Shown here piece after piece: positions 7,220 through 13,700 of a DNA stretch of 16,445 nucleotides (positions are counted from its first letter, which is position 1; each line of letters opens with the position of its first letter). The notes under the pieces were generated by a model. That model was given only the letters and a program-made list of their open reading frames with translations. It was not told the DNA's origin and did no database searches. A program made the translations under genes and the position numbers. The DNA lies in contig PMCN01000187.1 of NCBI GenBank assembly GCA_003154135.1, positions 1-16,445 of the forward strand, written 5' to 3'. The DNA is from Acidimicrobiaceae bacterium. GTDB lineage: Bacteria; Actinomycetota; Acidimicrobiia; Acidimicrobiales; Ilumatobacteraceae.

Positions 7220-8284
7220 TCAGCTCAGCCGCTGCAGGGACGGACGGTACCCGCGCGCCATCAGGCCACCGCGGTAGAGCTCTGCGGCATCGGCATCGAC
7301 CAGCACGACGGCCACACCACGGTTGCCCTCCGCGCTGTGCACCACTTCGAAGCTGGCGATGTTGACGCCGAGCTCGGCGGCAAGGGTGAAGATCTCGGCC
7401 GCCGAGCCGGCGCGGTCGAGGATGGTGATGCGCATCTCGGCCAGCTCGCTCGGCGTCGCGCCGCGCACCGGCAGGTTGGCCCGAGCCTCGCGAGCCTTGG
7501 TGAGCAGGCGGTGCAACTCGGTGCGATCGTCGGTGTCGACCACCCGTCGCATGGTCTCCAGGCCGGCGATGAGCCCGTCGAGCGCGGCGAGGATGGCATC
7601 GCGGTTCTCGGCACAGATGTCGAGCCAGATGCCCGGCTGGCCGCTGGCGATGCGGGTCATGTCGCGAAAGCCGCCGGCAGCCAGTCGCAGCAGTGCGGCG
7701 TGCTCCTCGCCGCGATCGCTGGCCACACCCATGAGCGTGGCGGCGGTGAGGTGCGGCACGTGGCTGATGACAGCGACCACCTGGTCGTGGCGCTCGGCAG
7801 GCAGGGCCACCACGTCGGCGCCGAGCTCGGCCACCACCGCGGCGACGACGCTGAACGTCGCGTCGGCCGTGGAAGGGCTGGGCGTGAGCACCCACACGGC
7901 ACCCTCGAACATGGCAGGGTCGGCGCCGTCGAGACCTTCCAGCTCGCTGCCGGCCATCGGGTGGCCGCCCACGAACCGGGGGTCGTCGATGGCCGCGCAC
8001 ACGGCGCCCTTCACGCTGCCGACGTCGGTGACCAGGCCCTTCGTCTCGGCGAGGGCCCGCTTCACCTGGTCGACGAGGGTGAGCACGGGGGTGGCGACGA
8101 ACGTGACCTCGGCGTCGGGGTCGAGCCCCACGGCGTGCACGATGCCCATCGCCAGCGCCTGCTCGGTGCGGTCGGCGCGCTGGTCGTCACCCGTGACGTG
8201 CCAGCCGCGGTCGACCAGGGCGCGGGCAATCGACCCACCGATGAGCCCGAGGCCTGCGACGTTTGCCCGACGAGTCGTTGACAC
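7220..8284 (-). CDS. tyrA: Prephenate dehydrogenase with C-terminal ACT domain
   Basis: TyrA oxidatively decarboxylates prephenate to 4-hydroxyphenylpyruvate in tyrosine synthesis. The 354-residue chain has an N-terminal Rossmann fold with GLGLIGGS (11-18), an acidic residue pair DD (33-34) after the second strand that suggests NAD preference, GGHPMAGSE (106-114) and the helical dimerisation half with SHVPHL (174-179), GGFRDMTRIA (204-213) and the W220/N227-R228 region. Residues about 283-350 (MRITILDRAGSAAEIF and following) form an ACT domain, implying allosteric control by an aromatic amino acid, as in other Gram-positive TyrA proteins. The start is a GTG at 8284, 6 nt after the rluB stop; a strong ribosome binding site is not evident, so coupling to rluB translation is likely. 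It lies directly upstream of aroA. Confidence 0.95.
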   Translation of the reverse strand: MSTTRRANVAGLGLIGGSIARALVDRGWHVTGDDQRADRTEQALAMGIVHAVGLDPDAEVTFVATPVLTLVDQVKRALAETKGLVTDVGSVKGAVCAAIDDPRFVGGHPMAGSELEGLDGADPAMFEGAVWVLTPSPSTADATFSVVAAVVAELGADVVALPAERHDQVVAVISHVPHLTAATLMGVASDRGEEHAALLRLAAGGFRDMTRIASGQPGIWLDICAENRDAILAALDGLIAGLETMRRVVDTDDRTELHRLLTKAREARANLPVRGATPSELAEMRITILDRAGSAAEIFTLAAELGVNIASFEVVHSAEGNRGVAVVLVDADAAELYRGGLMARGYRPSLQRLS

Positions 8285-8290
8285 GGGGAT

Positions 8291-9085
8291 TCAGCGTACC
8301 CCCCGGGTGCCCCCGGCGGCCGCTTCCACGAGCGCCTTGAGCTCGTGTTGACCCAGCTCGCGCCACTCGCCGGGACGCAACTTGGCGTCGCGCAGCGGGC
8401 CGATGCGCACGCGCACCAGGCGCGTGACCGGGTGCCCGACCGCCTCGCACATGCGCCGCACCTGCCGGTTGCGACCCTCGTGGATGGTGATGCGCAGCAG
8501 GCCGGGACTGGGCTGCGACACCTTCGCCGGTGCCGTGACGCCGTCGTCGAGCTCCACCCCGTCGCGGAGGCGGCGCAGTGCGCCACCGCCCACCGTGCCC
8601 TCCACCTCGGCGAGGTACTCCTTCTCCACCCCATGGCTGGGGTGCGCCAGCCTGTGCGCCAGGTCGCCGTCGTTGGTGAGCAGCAGCAGGCCCTCAGTGG
8701 CCACGTCGAGCCGCCCCACCGGGTACACGCGGGGTTCGGCGGGAACGATCTCGACCACCGTGCGCCGGCCCTGCGGGTCGCTGGCGGTGGTGACGACGCC
8801 CACCGGCTTGTTGAGCAGGTAGTACACGAGGCCCGGCTTCACGCCCAGGGGCACGCCGTCGACCTCGACCAGGTCGACCTCGGTGTCCACTCGACGCCCC
8901 AGCACGGCCACGTCGCCGTTGACCGTGACCCGCCCATCGGCGATGAGGTCTTCGCACACCCGTCGACTCCCCCACCCGCGGGTCGCCAGCACCTTCTGCA
9001 GGCGCTCACCCTGGGGCATGGCAGCCGACTTCGCCGCCCATTGCTCCCACAGCGGCGGCTCCAGCTCGCGTTCGGGGTCAGGCAC
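8291..9085 (-). CDS. rluB: rRNA pseudouridine synthase, RsuA/RluB/RluE family
   Basis: The enzyme converts a uridine in rRNA (23S rRNA for RluB-type members) to pseudouridine. Residues 27-73 form an S4 RNA-binding domain (ERLQKVLATRGWGSRRVCEDL), followed by the catalytic domain with LLNKPVGVVTT (90-100), the active-site motif GRLDVATEGLLLLTNDG (124-140; Asp127 nucleophile), EKEYLAEVEG and EGRNRQVRRM near the C-terminus. The start is uncertain. A GTG at 9085 overlaps the scpB end by 8 nt and gives 264 residues, while an ATG at 9019 would begin 22 residues later, just before the S4 domain. The scpA-scpB-rluB order is widespread in Gram-positives and supports a housekeeping role. The symbol is assigned by context; the exact target uridine cannot be read from the sequence. 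Confidence 0.92.
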   Translation of the reverse strand: MPDPERELEPPLWEQWAAKSAAMPQGERLQKVLATRGWGSRRVCEDLIADGRVTVNGDVAVLGRRVDTEVDLVEVDGVPLGVKPGLVYYLLNKPVGVVTTASDPQGRRTVVEIVPAEPRVYPVGRLDVATEGLLLLTNDGDLAHRLAHPSHGVEKEYLAEVEGTVGGGALRRLRDGVELDDGVTAPAKVSQPSPGLLRITIHEGRNRQVRRMCEAVGHPVTRLVRVRIGPLRDAKLRPGEWRELGQHELKALVEAAAGGTRGVR

Positions 9086-9692
9086 GGGCGTCGGTGGGCG
9101 GGTCGATGCGCAGGCCGTGCTCGAGGGCCTCCACCACGTCGGCGCCGGGCACGAACTCGGCGATGGGGGGCAGGTCGGACAGCGCGAAGAGACCGAGCTT
9201 CTCCAGGAACGAGGGCGTGGTGCCGTAGAGGATGGCCTGGCCGGGTCCGTGGTCGCGGCCCACCTCGGCCACGTAGCCGCGTGCCTGCAGCGTGCGGATG
9301 ACCCCGTCGGGGTCGACGCCGCGGATCGACGCGATCTGCATACGCGAGAGTGGCTGCTTGTAGGCGATGATGGCCAGCGTCTCGAGTGCGGCGCTGCTCA
9401 TGCGGGCGCGCTGGCCGTCGAGCAGGAAGCGCTCGACGTAGGGCGACAGGTCGGCCGCGGTCTGGTAGCGCCACCCGCCGGCCACCTTCACCAGTTCGAA
9501 CCCGTGGCCGGCCTCCGCATAGGCGGTCTGCAGCTCGTGGCACAGGTGCTCGATGGTGACCACGGGCTGCTCGAGCAGCTGGGCCAAGGTCTCGCTCGGC
9601 ACCGGTTCGACGGCGACGAGCACGATGGCCTCGATGGCGCGCACGGTGTCGGCGTCGGGGCGTGCGGGGGTGTCGGACACGGTGGGGTTCAT
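9078..9692 (-). CDS. scpB: Segregation and condensation protein B
   Basis: ScpB binds ScpA and regulates the SMC condensin complex that organises and segregates the chromosome. The 204-residue protein has the two winged-helix domains of the family: residues 15-90 (AIEAIVLVAVEPVPSETLAQLL, then KVAGGWRYQT) and 95-185. It contains the signature SSAALETLAIIAYKQPLSR (99-117) and IRGVDPDGVIRTL (123-135). The ATG at 9692 overlaps the scpA stop by 4 nt (ATGA) and replaces a longer open frame that runs back through scpA. The C-terminal tail (ALEHGLRIDPPTDARA) is short and hydrophilic. rluB follows with an 8-nt overlap if its GTG start is used. Confidence 0.95.
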   Translation of the reverse strand: MNPTVSDTPARPDADTVRAIEAIVLVAVEPVPSETLAQLLEQPVVTIEHLCHELQTAYAEAGHGFELVKVAGGWRYQTAADLSPYVERFLLDGQRARMSSAALETLAIIAYKQPLSRMQIASIRGVDPDGVIRTLQARGYVAEVGRDHGPGQAILYGTTPSFLEKLGLFALSDLPPIAEFVPGADVVEALEHGLRIDPPTDARA

Positions 9693-10459
9693 CCTTCGTA
9701 GTCGTCGATGTCGCCGGCGTCGTCGAGCACGCCGCCCGTCCACACGATCTCGACATCGCCGAATCGCTCGCTCTGCTCGAGCTCGACATGTCCCTGCTTG
9801 AACAGCTCGAGCAGGGCGAGGAAGCGCACGATGACCTCGAGGCGCTCGACGAGGCCACTGGTGAGCCGGCGGAACGAGATGCGGCCCACGCGGGGCAGCT
9901 CGTCGATGAGCTCGGCGAGCGCGTCGGCGACGCTGGCCCGGATGGGCGCGACGTGGAACAGGTCGATGCGCGGCACCACCTTGGGCGTGATGGCTCGCAG
10001 GTACGCCTTCTGCAGCCGGAAGGGCGAGACGCCCTCGAGCAGGTCGGGCAGGAGCTGCTCGAAGCGTTCGTCGGCGCCGGCGGCACGCGGGAACGAGCGG
10101 TCGGCGTCGTCGGCGAGACGGGCGAACACACCGGCCACGTCCTTGAACGTCTTGCACTCGAGCAGGCGGGCGAGCAGCAGGTCGCGCTCCTCCCACAGGG
10201 CAAGCTCCTCGTCGAGGTCGATGTCGTCGCGGCCCGGAAGCAGACGCCGCGCCTTCAGCTCGACGAGCGTGGCGGCGATGAGCAAGAACTCGGTGGCGAG
10301 GTCGAGGTCGAGGTGCTGGAGGCGCTCGATCTCGTCGAGGTAGGCGTCGACGATCTTGCTCAGCGACACCTCGTAGAGGTCGACCTGCTCCTTCAGGATG
10401 AGGTGCAGCAGCAGATCGAACGGCCCCTCGTACACGGGGGTGGTGACGTCGACAGCCAT
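9689..10459 (-). CDS. scpA: Segregation and condensation protein A (kleisin)
   Basis: ScpA is the kleisin that bridges SMC heads and recruits ScpB. The 256-residue product shows the conserved N-terminal block YEGPFDLLLHLI (10-21), the helix LATEFLLIAATLVELKARRLLP (54-75) that contacts SMC, a variable central linker, and a C-terminal winged helix near 205-240 (VVRFLALLELFKQG type). It ends in an acidic tail. The ATG at 10459 has GAAGG 4 nt upstream and matches the family start. A longer frame to 10510 would extend across the divergent trpS start and is rejected. It is the first gene of the ten-gene minus-strand run, so a promoter should lie in the 44-bp region shared with trpS. Confidence 0.95.
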   Translation of the reverse strand: MAVDVTTPVYEGPFDLLLHLILKEQVDLYEVSLSKIVDAYLDEIERLQHLDLDLATEFLLIAATLVELKARRLLPGRDDIDLDEELALWEERDLLLARLLECKTFKDVAGVFARLADDADRSFPRAAGADERFEQLLPDLLEGVSPFRLQKAYLRAITPKVVPRIDLFHVAPIRASVADALAELIDELPRVGRISFRRLTSGLVERLEVIVRFLALLELFKQGHVELEQSERFGDVEIVWTGGVLDDAGDIDDYEG

Positions 10460-10503
10460 AACGCCTTCGATCGTACCGCTCGCCACCGGTAGCCTCGCTG
10501 ACC
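10460..10503. promoter_or_regulatory. Divergent scpA/trpS start region, possible leaderless trpS
   Basis: Only 44 bp separate the two divergent start codons. On the plus strand TAGCCT (10490-10495) lies 8 nt before the trpS GTG and could be a -10 element producing a leaderless mRNA, since no Shine-Dalgarno sequence precedes that GTG. On the minus strand TACGAT (10475-10470) fits a -10 consensus but lies very close to the scpA ribosome binding site (GAAGG, 10468-10464), so the true scpA promoter may lie further back inside trpS. No convincing -35 boxes are visible. These are inferences from short motifs. Confidence 0.3.
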
Positions 10504-11490
10504 GTGGCACGCGTACTCTCCTGCATCCAACCCACCGGCGACGTCCATCTGGGCAACTACCTGGGTGCGCTGCGCAACTGGGTGGCCGGGCAGCACGAGA
10601 ACGACGCCTTCCACGGCATCGTCGATCTCCATGCGCTCACCGTCATCGATCAGCCGGGAGTGGTGGGGAAGTCCACCATCGAGCTGGCCGCGATGCTCTT
10701 CGCGGTGGGGCTCGACCCCGACATCGCCACCATCTTCGTGCAGAGCCACGTCACCGAGCACAGCCAGCTCGGCTGGATCATGGAGTGTCAGGTGAGCTTC
10801 GGCGAGCTGGGCCGCATGACCCAGTTCAAGGACAAGTCGGCCAAGCGCGAGGCCGACTTCCTCTCGGCCGGCCTGTTCACCTACCCGGCGCTGATGGCTG
10901 CCGACATCCTGCTCTACGACACCGACGAGGTGCCCGTGGGCGAGGACCAGCGCCAGCACCTCGAGATCACCCGCGACATCGCGATGCGGTTCAACCACCG
11001 CTTCGGCGAGACCTTCGTCATCCCCAAGGCGGTGATGCCCAAGGCCGGTGCGCGCGTGATGGACCTGCAGGACCCCACCTCGAAGATGAGCAAGACGGGC
11101 GACACCGACGCCGGACTCATCTCGATGCTCGACGACCCGGCGGCCATCGTCAAGAAGTTCAAGCGGGCGGTCACCGACGGCGACAGCGAGGTGCGCTTCG
11201 ACCGCGCCACCAAGCCGGGCGTGAGCAACCTGCTCGAGATCCTGGCCGCATGCACCGGCGAGACACCCGAGGCGCTCGCCGCGAAGTACACCCAGTACGG
11301 GCCGCTGAAGGCCGACACCGGTGAGGCCGTGGTCGAACTGCTGCGCCCCATCCAGGCCCGCTACCACGAGCTCATGGCCGACCGCGCCGAGCTCCAGTCG
11401 CTGCTGCGCAAGGGTGCGCAGAAGGCCCGCGTGGTGGCCGCCGTCACCCTGGCCCGCGCCCAGACCCACCTCGGCCTCGTCCCCGCCTGA
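10504..11490 (+). CDS. trpS: Tryptophan-tRNA ligase
   Basis: TrpS is a cytosolic class Ic aminoacyl-tRNA synthetase that charges tRNA-Trp. The 328-residue length is usual for bacteria. The HIGH-like signature is PTGDVHLGNYLGA (10-22), the KMSKS-like loop is SKMSKTG (193-199), and family blocks include MTQFKDKS (105-112), YPALMAADILLY (127-138) and VGEDQRQHLEITRDIA (145-160). The start is a GTG at 10504; it begins immediately before the first catalytic strand, so a shorter protein is not possible. The gene stands alone on the plus strand between two minus-strand housekeeping blocks, divergent from scpA. A 5-bp GC hairpin follows its stop. Confidence 0.96.
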   Translation: MARVLSCIQPTGDVHLGNYLGALRNWVAGQHENDAFHGIVDLHALTVIDQPGVVGKSTIELAAMLFAVGLDPDIATIFVQSHVTEHSQLGWIMECQVSFGELGRMTQFKDKSAKREADFLSAGLFTYPALMAADILLYDTDEVPVGEDQRQHLEITRDIAMRFNHRFGETFVIPKAVMPKAGARVMDLQDPTSKMSKTGDTDAGLISMLDDPAAIVKKFKRAVTDGDSEVRFDRATKPGVSNLLEILAACTGETPEALAAKYTQYGPLKADTGEAVVELLRPIQARYHELMADRAELQSLLRKGAQKARVVAAVTLARAQTHLGLVPA

Positions 11491-11508
11491 CACGTTCTGC
11501 GCCCGACC

Positions 11509-11521
11509 GCGGCCGAGCCGC
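11509..11521 (+). terminator. Weak candidate hairpin downstream of trpS
   Basis: GCGGC and GCCGC form a perfect 5-bp stem around a CGA loop 18 nt after the trpS stop codon, followed by a moderately T-containing stretch (TCGTTCGTTCG) rather than a real U tract. It could be a weak intrinsic terminator or a pause site. The short stem and lack of poly-U keep confidence low. Confidence 0.25.
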
Positions 11522-11538
11522 TCGTTCGTTCGCGTCGT

Positions 11539-11622
11539 TCGGCTTCTGGGCAGGATTCCCGCCAAATCGGCTTCTGGGAAGGAATTCGGACGGTTTCCCG
11601 CCGCCGCCCTGCCCAGAAGCCG
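11539..11622. repeat. Three-armed direct/inverted repeat between trpS and the sigma factor gene
   Basis: TCGGCTTCTGGG occurs twice in direct orientation (11539-11550 and 11567-11578), and its reverse complement CCCAGAAGCCG occurs once (11612-11622). The first and last arms extend to a perfect 15-bp inverted repeat (11540-11554 with 11608-11622). A smaller inverted pair GGGAA/TTCCC (11576-11580, 11595-11599) nests inside. In RNA either left arm could pair with the right arm, giving two mutually exclusive folds. No U tract follows, so it does not look like a simple terminator. It may be a genome-wide intergenic repeat, a regulator binding array or an RNA switch for the downstream sigma gene. 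Confidence 0.6.
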
Positions 11623-11665
11623 GTCGCCTCGTCACCCGTCGACGGGCTCGGCGGCGACGTAGGGG

Positions 11666-12139
11666 ATGATGGTGACAGTGGAGAACGACCTGGCAGCCGA
11701 GTATCGAGCGCACGCCGCCGATCTCGTCGCCTACGCCACGGTGCTGGTCGGGCCGCACGACGCGTACGACGTGATGGCCGACGTCGTTGCGGCGACGCTC
11801 GCCCGTGGATCGCTCGCCGGCGTCGACGACGTGCGCGCGTACTGGTTCCGCGCCGTCGGCAACACTGCTGCCGGCCGGCATCGCTCCAGCGCGCGGCGCC
11901 GCGCCCGGGAGACCCGGGGCGGGGCACGTCCCGCCACGACGACCGACGACTCCGGCGACGATGCCCGAGCGCTGCTCGCCGCACTCAGCGTGCAGCAGCG
12001 CGCCGTGGTGTACCTGACCTACTGGCACGACTGGCCGCCCGACCGAATCGCCGAGGCGCTCGGCGTGAGCGACGGCACGGTGCGCAAGCAACTCGCCCGC
12101 GGCCGAGCACATCTCAAGGAGGTTCTGGGCGATGACTGA
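11666..12139 (+). CDS. Small ECF-type RNA polymerase sigma factor
   Basis: This 157-residue protein has the two-domain plan of extracytoplasmic-function sigma factors. A divergent region 2 covers residues 9-78 (AAEYRAHAADLVAYATVLVG, then VDDVRAYWFRAVGNTAAGRHR). An Arg- and Asp-rich linker covers 79-100. Region 4 covers 101-153 (LLAALSVQQRAVVYLTYWHDW, with helix-turn-helix PPDRIAEALGVSDGTVRKQLARGRAHL). Region 4 is much the better conserved half and resembles the SigE/Sigma-70_r4 type of Actinobacteria. The start is ambiguous: ATG 11666, ATG 11669, GTG 11672 and GTG 11678 are in frame, and AGGGG (11661-11665) best suits GTG 11672. It overlaps the next gene by 8 nt, which suggests a functional pair of regulator and membrane partner. 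Confidence 0.85.
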   Translation: MMVTVENDLAAEYRAHAADLVAYATVLVGPHDAYDVMADVVAATLARGSLAGVDDVRAYWFRAVGNTAAGRHRSSARRRARETRGGARPATTTDDSGDDARALLAALSVQQRAVVYLTYWHDWPPDRIAEALGVSDGTVRKQLARGRAHLKEVLGDD

Positions 12140-13256
12140 CCGACCCGACGACGAACTGGACCGACGAATTCGCTCCACGATCGGCCGCGCCCGCGCCGAC
12201 GCGCCCGCACCGCCCCCGTTCGACTCGATGCCTACGATCGCCCCGCCATCGTGGGGTCGATGGTTCGCGGTGGCGGCCACCCTGGTGCTCGTCGCCGGCG
12301 CCGTGGTGGCGCTCGTGGCCCGCGCGGCCGAGCGCCACCCCAGCACTGCTCCGGCCACGACCGTCCCGAACGGATCGGAGGCGGCAACCGCGTCGACCGC
12401 GCAGGCGAGCTCGACCACCGTGCCGACGCTGAATTGTCCCACCCCGCACGCCGCGTACTACGACATCGTCGGCACCATGCACACCTTGGTCGCCGACACG
12501 CGCGACATCTCGGTGGCGATCACGCTCGAGACTCCCGTCGTGTGCACCGAGGGCGGGGTCGCCACCGAGGTCGTCTTCACCAACCACGGCACGACCACCG
12601 AACACCTGCAGTACCCCCAACTCATCCTCAATGGCGGCATGGGCAAGTGGGTGCTCGCCGAGTTCCTGCCGTTCGACCTCGCGCCCGGCGCCTCGCACAC
12701 CGAGAGGAGCGCGGCATCGCTGCCCGCCGTGCAACCACGCACCTACTCGTTGACGGTGCTCGACTCGAACGGCTACCTGAAGGGCAACGAGGTGCAGCTG
12801 ACCGTGCAAGGGCCCGACCTGCCCACTTTCCCACCGCCCACCACGCTCTCGCCGCTCGCTCCCGTTCGCTGCGCTGCCAGTGACCTCACAGCCACCAGTG
12901 CACACAGCTCGGCCGGGACGCTCGGCGAACGGACCGACGTCGTGCTCACCAACGTCTCGGGACGCGGGTGCACGTACCTGAGCGTCGAGAGCGTCGCCGC
13001 CTTCGCGGCCGATGGCAGCGTTCAGCCGTTCGACCTGCAGCCCGACGAGACGCTCGGCAATCCTCCCGAGCTCACCGACGGGGTGCTCGCCGCTGGCGCG
13101 TCGGTGACGGTGCGCTTCCACTGGACGCAGTCGTGCGAACCTGCGGTGGCATCTCGATCGGTCACGGTGCTGAGACTCACGTTGCCGGCTCAGATGGGCG
13201 ATGTCGACGTGCTGGTAGATCCCTTCGACGTGGCCTGCACGGTGGGAATCGCCTGA
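12132..13256 (+). CDS. Single-pass membrane protein with DUF4232-like outer domain, possible anti-sigma/sensor partner
   Basis: This 374-residue protein starts with a short charged cytoplasmic segment (1-40), then one membrane span (about 44-64, WFAVAATLVLVAGAVVALVA), a Ser/Thr/Pro/Ala-rich stalk (68-100) and two beta-rich outer modules (about 101-226 and 245-374). All six cysteines (102, 138, 247, 280, 335, 369) lie outside the span, which favours disulfides. The second module (CAASDL ... ERTDVVLTNVSGRGCTYL) resembles DUF4232 domains of actinobacterial exported proteins. The gene overlaps the sigma factor gene by 8 nt, the usual position of an anti-sigma factor, but the cytoplasmic part has no HxxxCxxC zinc motif. 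An atypical anti-sigma or simply an exported target of the sigma factor are both possible. Its stop is 3 bp from that of the convergent HD gene. Confidence 0.75.
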   Translation: MTDRPDDELDRRIRSTIGRARADAPAPPPFDSMPTIAPPSWGRWFAVAATLVLVAGAVVALVARAAERHPSTAPATTVPNGSEAATASTAQASSTTVPTLNCPTPHAAYYDIVGTMHTLVADTRDISVAITLETPVVCTEGGVATEVVFTNHGTTTEHLQYPQLILNGGMGKWVLAEFLPFDLAPGASHTERSAASLPAVQPRTYSLTVLDSNGYLKGNEVQLTVQGPDLPTFPPPTTLSPLAPVRCAASDLTATSAHSSAGTLGERTDVVLTNVSGRGCTYLSVESVAAFAADGSVQPFDLQPDETLGNPPELTDGVLAAGASVTVRFHWTQSCEPAVASRSVTVLRLTLPAQMGDVDVLVDPFDVACTVGIA

Positions 13257-13259
13257 GCG

Positions 13260-13700
13260 TCACACGTCGTCGGCTGCCCGCAGAGATGCCGCCAGCGGGC
13301 CTTCGCCCGTGACGAGGTGGATGGTGGCCGTCTCGCTGCCGCCGCTGCGCAGCAGTTCGGCACCGAGCGCTTCGTGGTCGTGGTACTCCGCGAAGCGAGC
13401 CGTCCGCGGTCCGACCAGCGTGGCCAACACGCGACTGAACGTGCCGAGCCCGCTCGCCTGCTTGCCCACGTCGTGCAACAGGGCGCCGGCCACCTCGGCG
13501 CGGGTGGCGCTCGGTTCGAGGGAGACGAACCGGCGGGCCACCACGATGGAGTGACGACGGTCCTGCACGGCCATGCGGTGCCACAGCGCCCGCTCTCCGT
13601 CGAGCAGCTGCCCGTCGACCCATGCGACGTCGGCCGGCGGCGGCTCGACGCGCGACAGCGAACCCCGGAACCGCCTCGCCAGGTGTGCGACCGAGCTCAT
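13260..13700 (-). CDS. Small HD-domain protein downstream of xerD
   Basis: This 146-residue protein shows an HD-superfamily metal-binding pattern: His50 in DRRHSIVVARR, the His-Asp doublet in ALLHDVGKQ (74-81; His76-Asp77), HDHEALGAELL (107-117), and terminal Asp residues (RAADDV, 141-146). That fits a minimal metal-dependent phosphohydrolase fold. The frame closes right after AADDV, so it is a compact single-domain member with no linked partner domain. The ATG at 13700 overlaps the xerD stop by 4 nt (ATGA), which fixes the start and indicates co-translation with xerD. The substrate (nucleotide, cyclic dinucleotide or other phosphoester) cannot be deduced. It is the last gene of the pyrG-nudix-xerD transcription unit. 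Confidence 0.8.
   Translation of the reverse strand: MSSVAHLARRFRGSLSRVEPPPADVAWVDGQLLDGERALWHRMAVQDRRHSIVVARRFVSLEPSATRAEVAGALLHDVGKQASGLGTFSRVLATLVGPRTARFAEYHDHEALGAELLRSGGSETATIHLVTGEGPLAASLRAADDV

Noticed and set aside
6062..8281. A 739-codon open frame on the plus strand opposite aroA and tyrA.
   Set aside because: It lies antisense to two genes with full catalytic motifs, crosses their junction, and encodes a His/Arg/Gly-rich product without recognisable domains, as expected of high-GC antisense shadows.
10393..11565. A 390-codon minus-strand open frame opposite trpS.
   Set aside because: It is antisense to a complete TrpS and has biased composition; it extends into the intergenic repeat with no ribosome binding site.
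11539..11622. The inverted repeat as an intrinsic terminator of trpS.
   Set aside because: The loop is 53 nt and the stem is followed by GTCGCCTCG rather than a T run; the three-copy structure is also not explained by a terminator.
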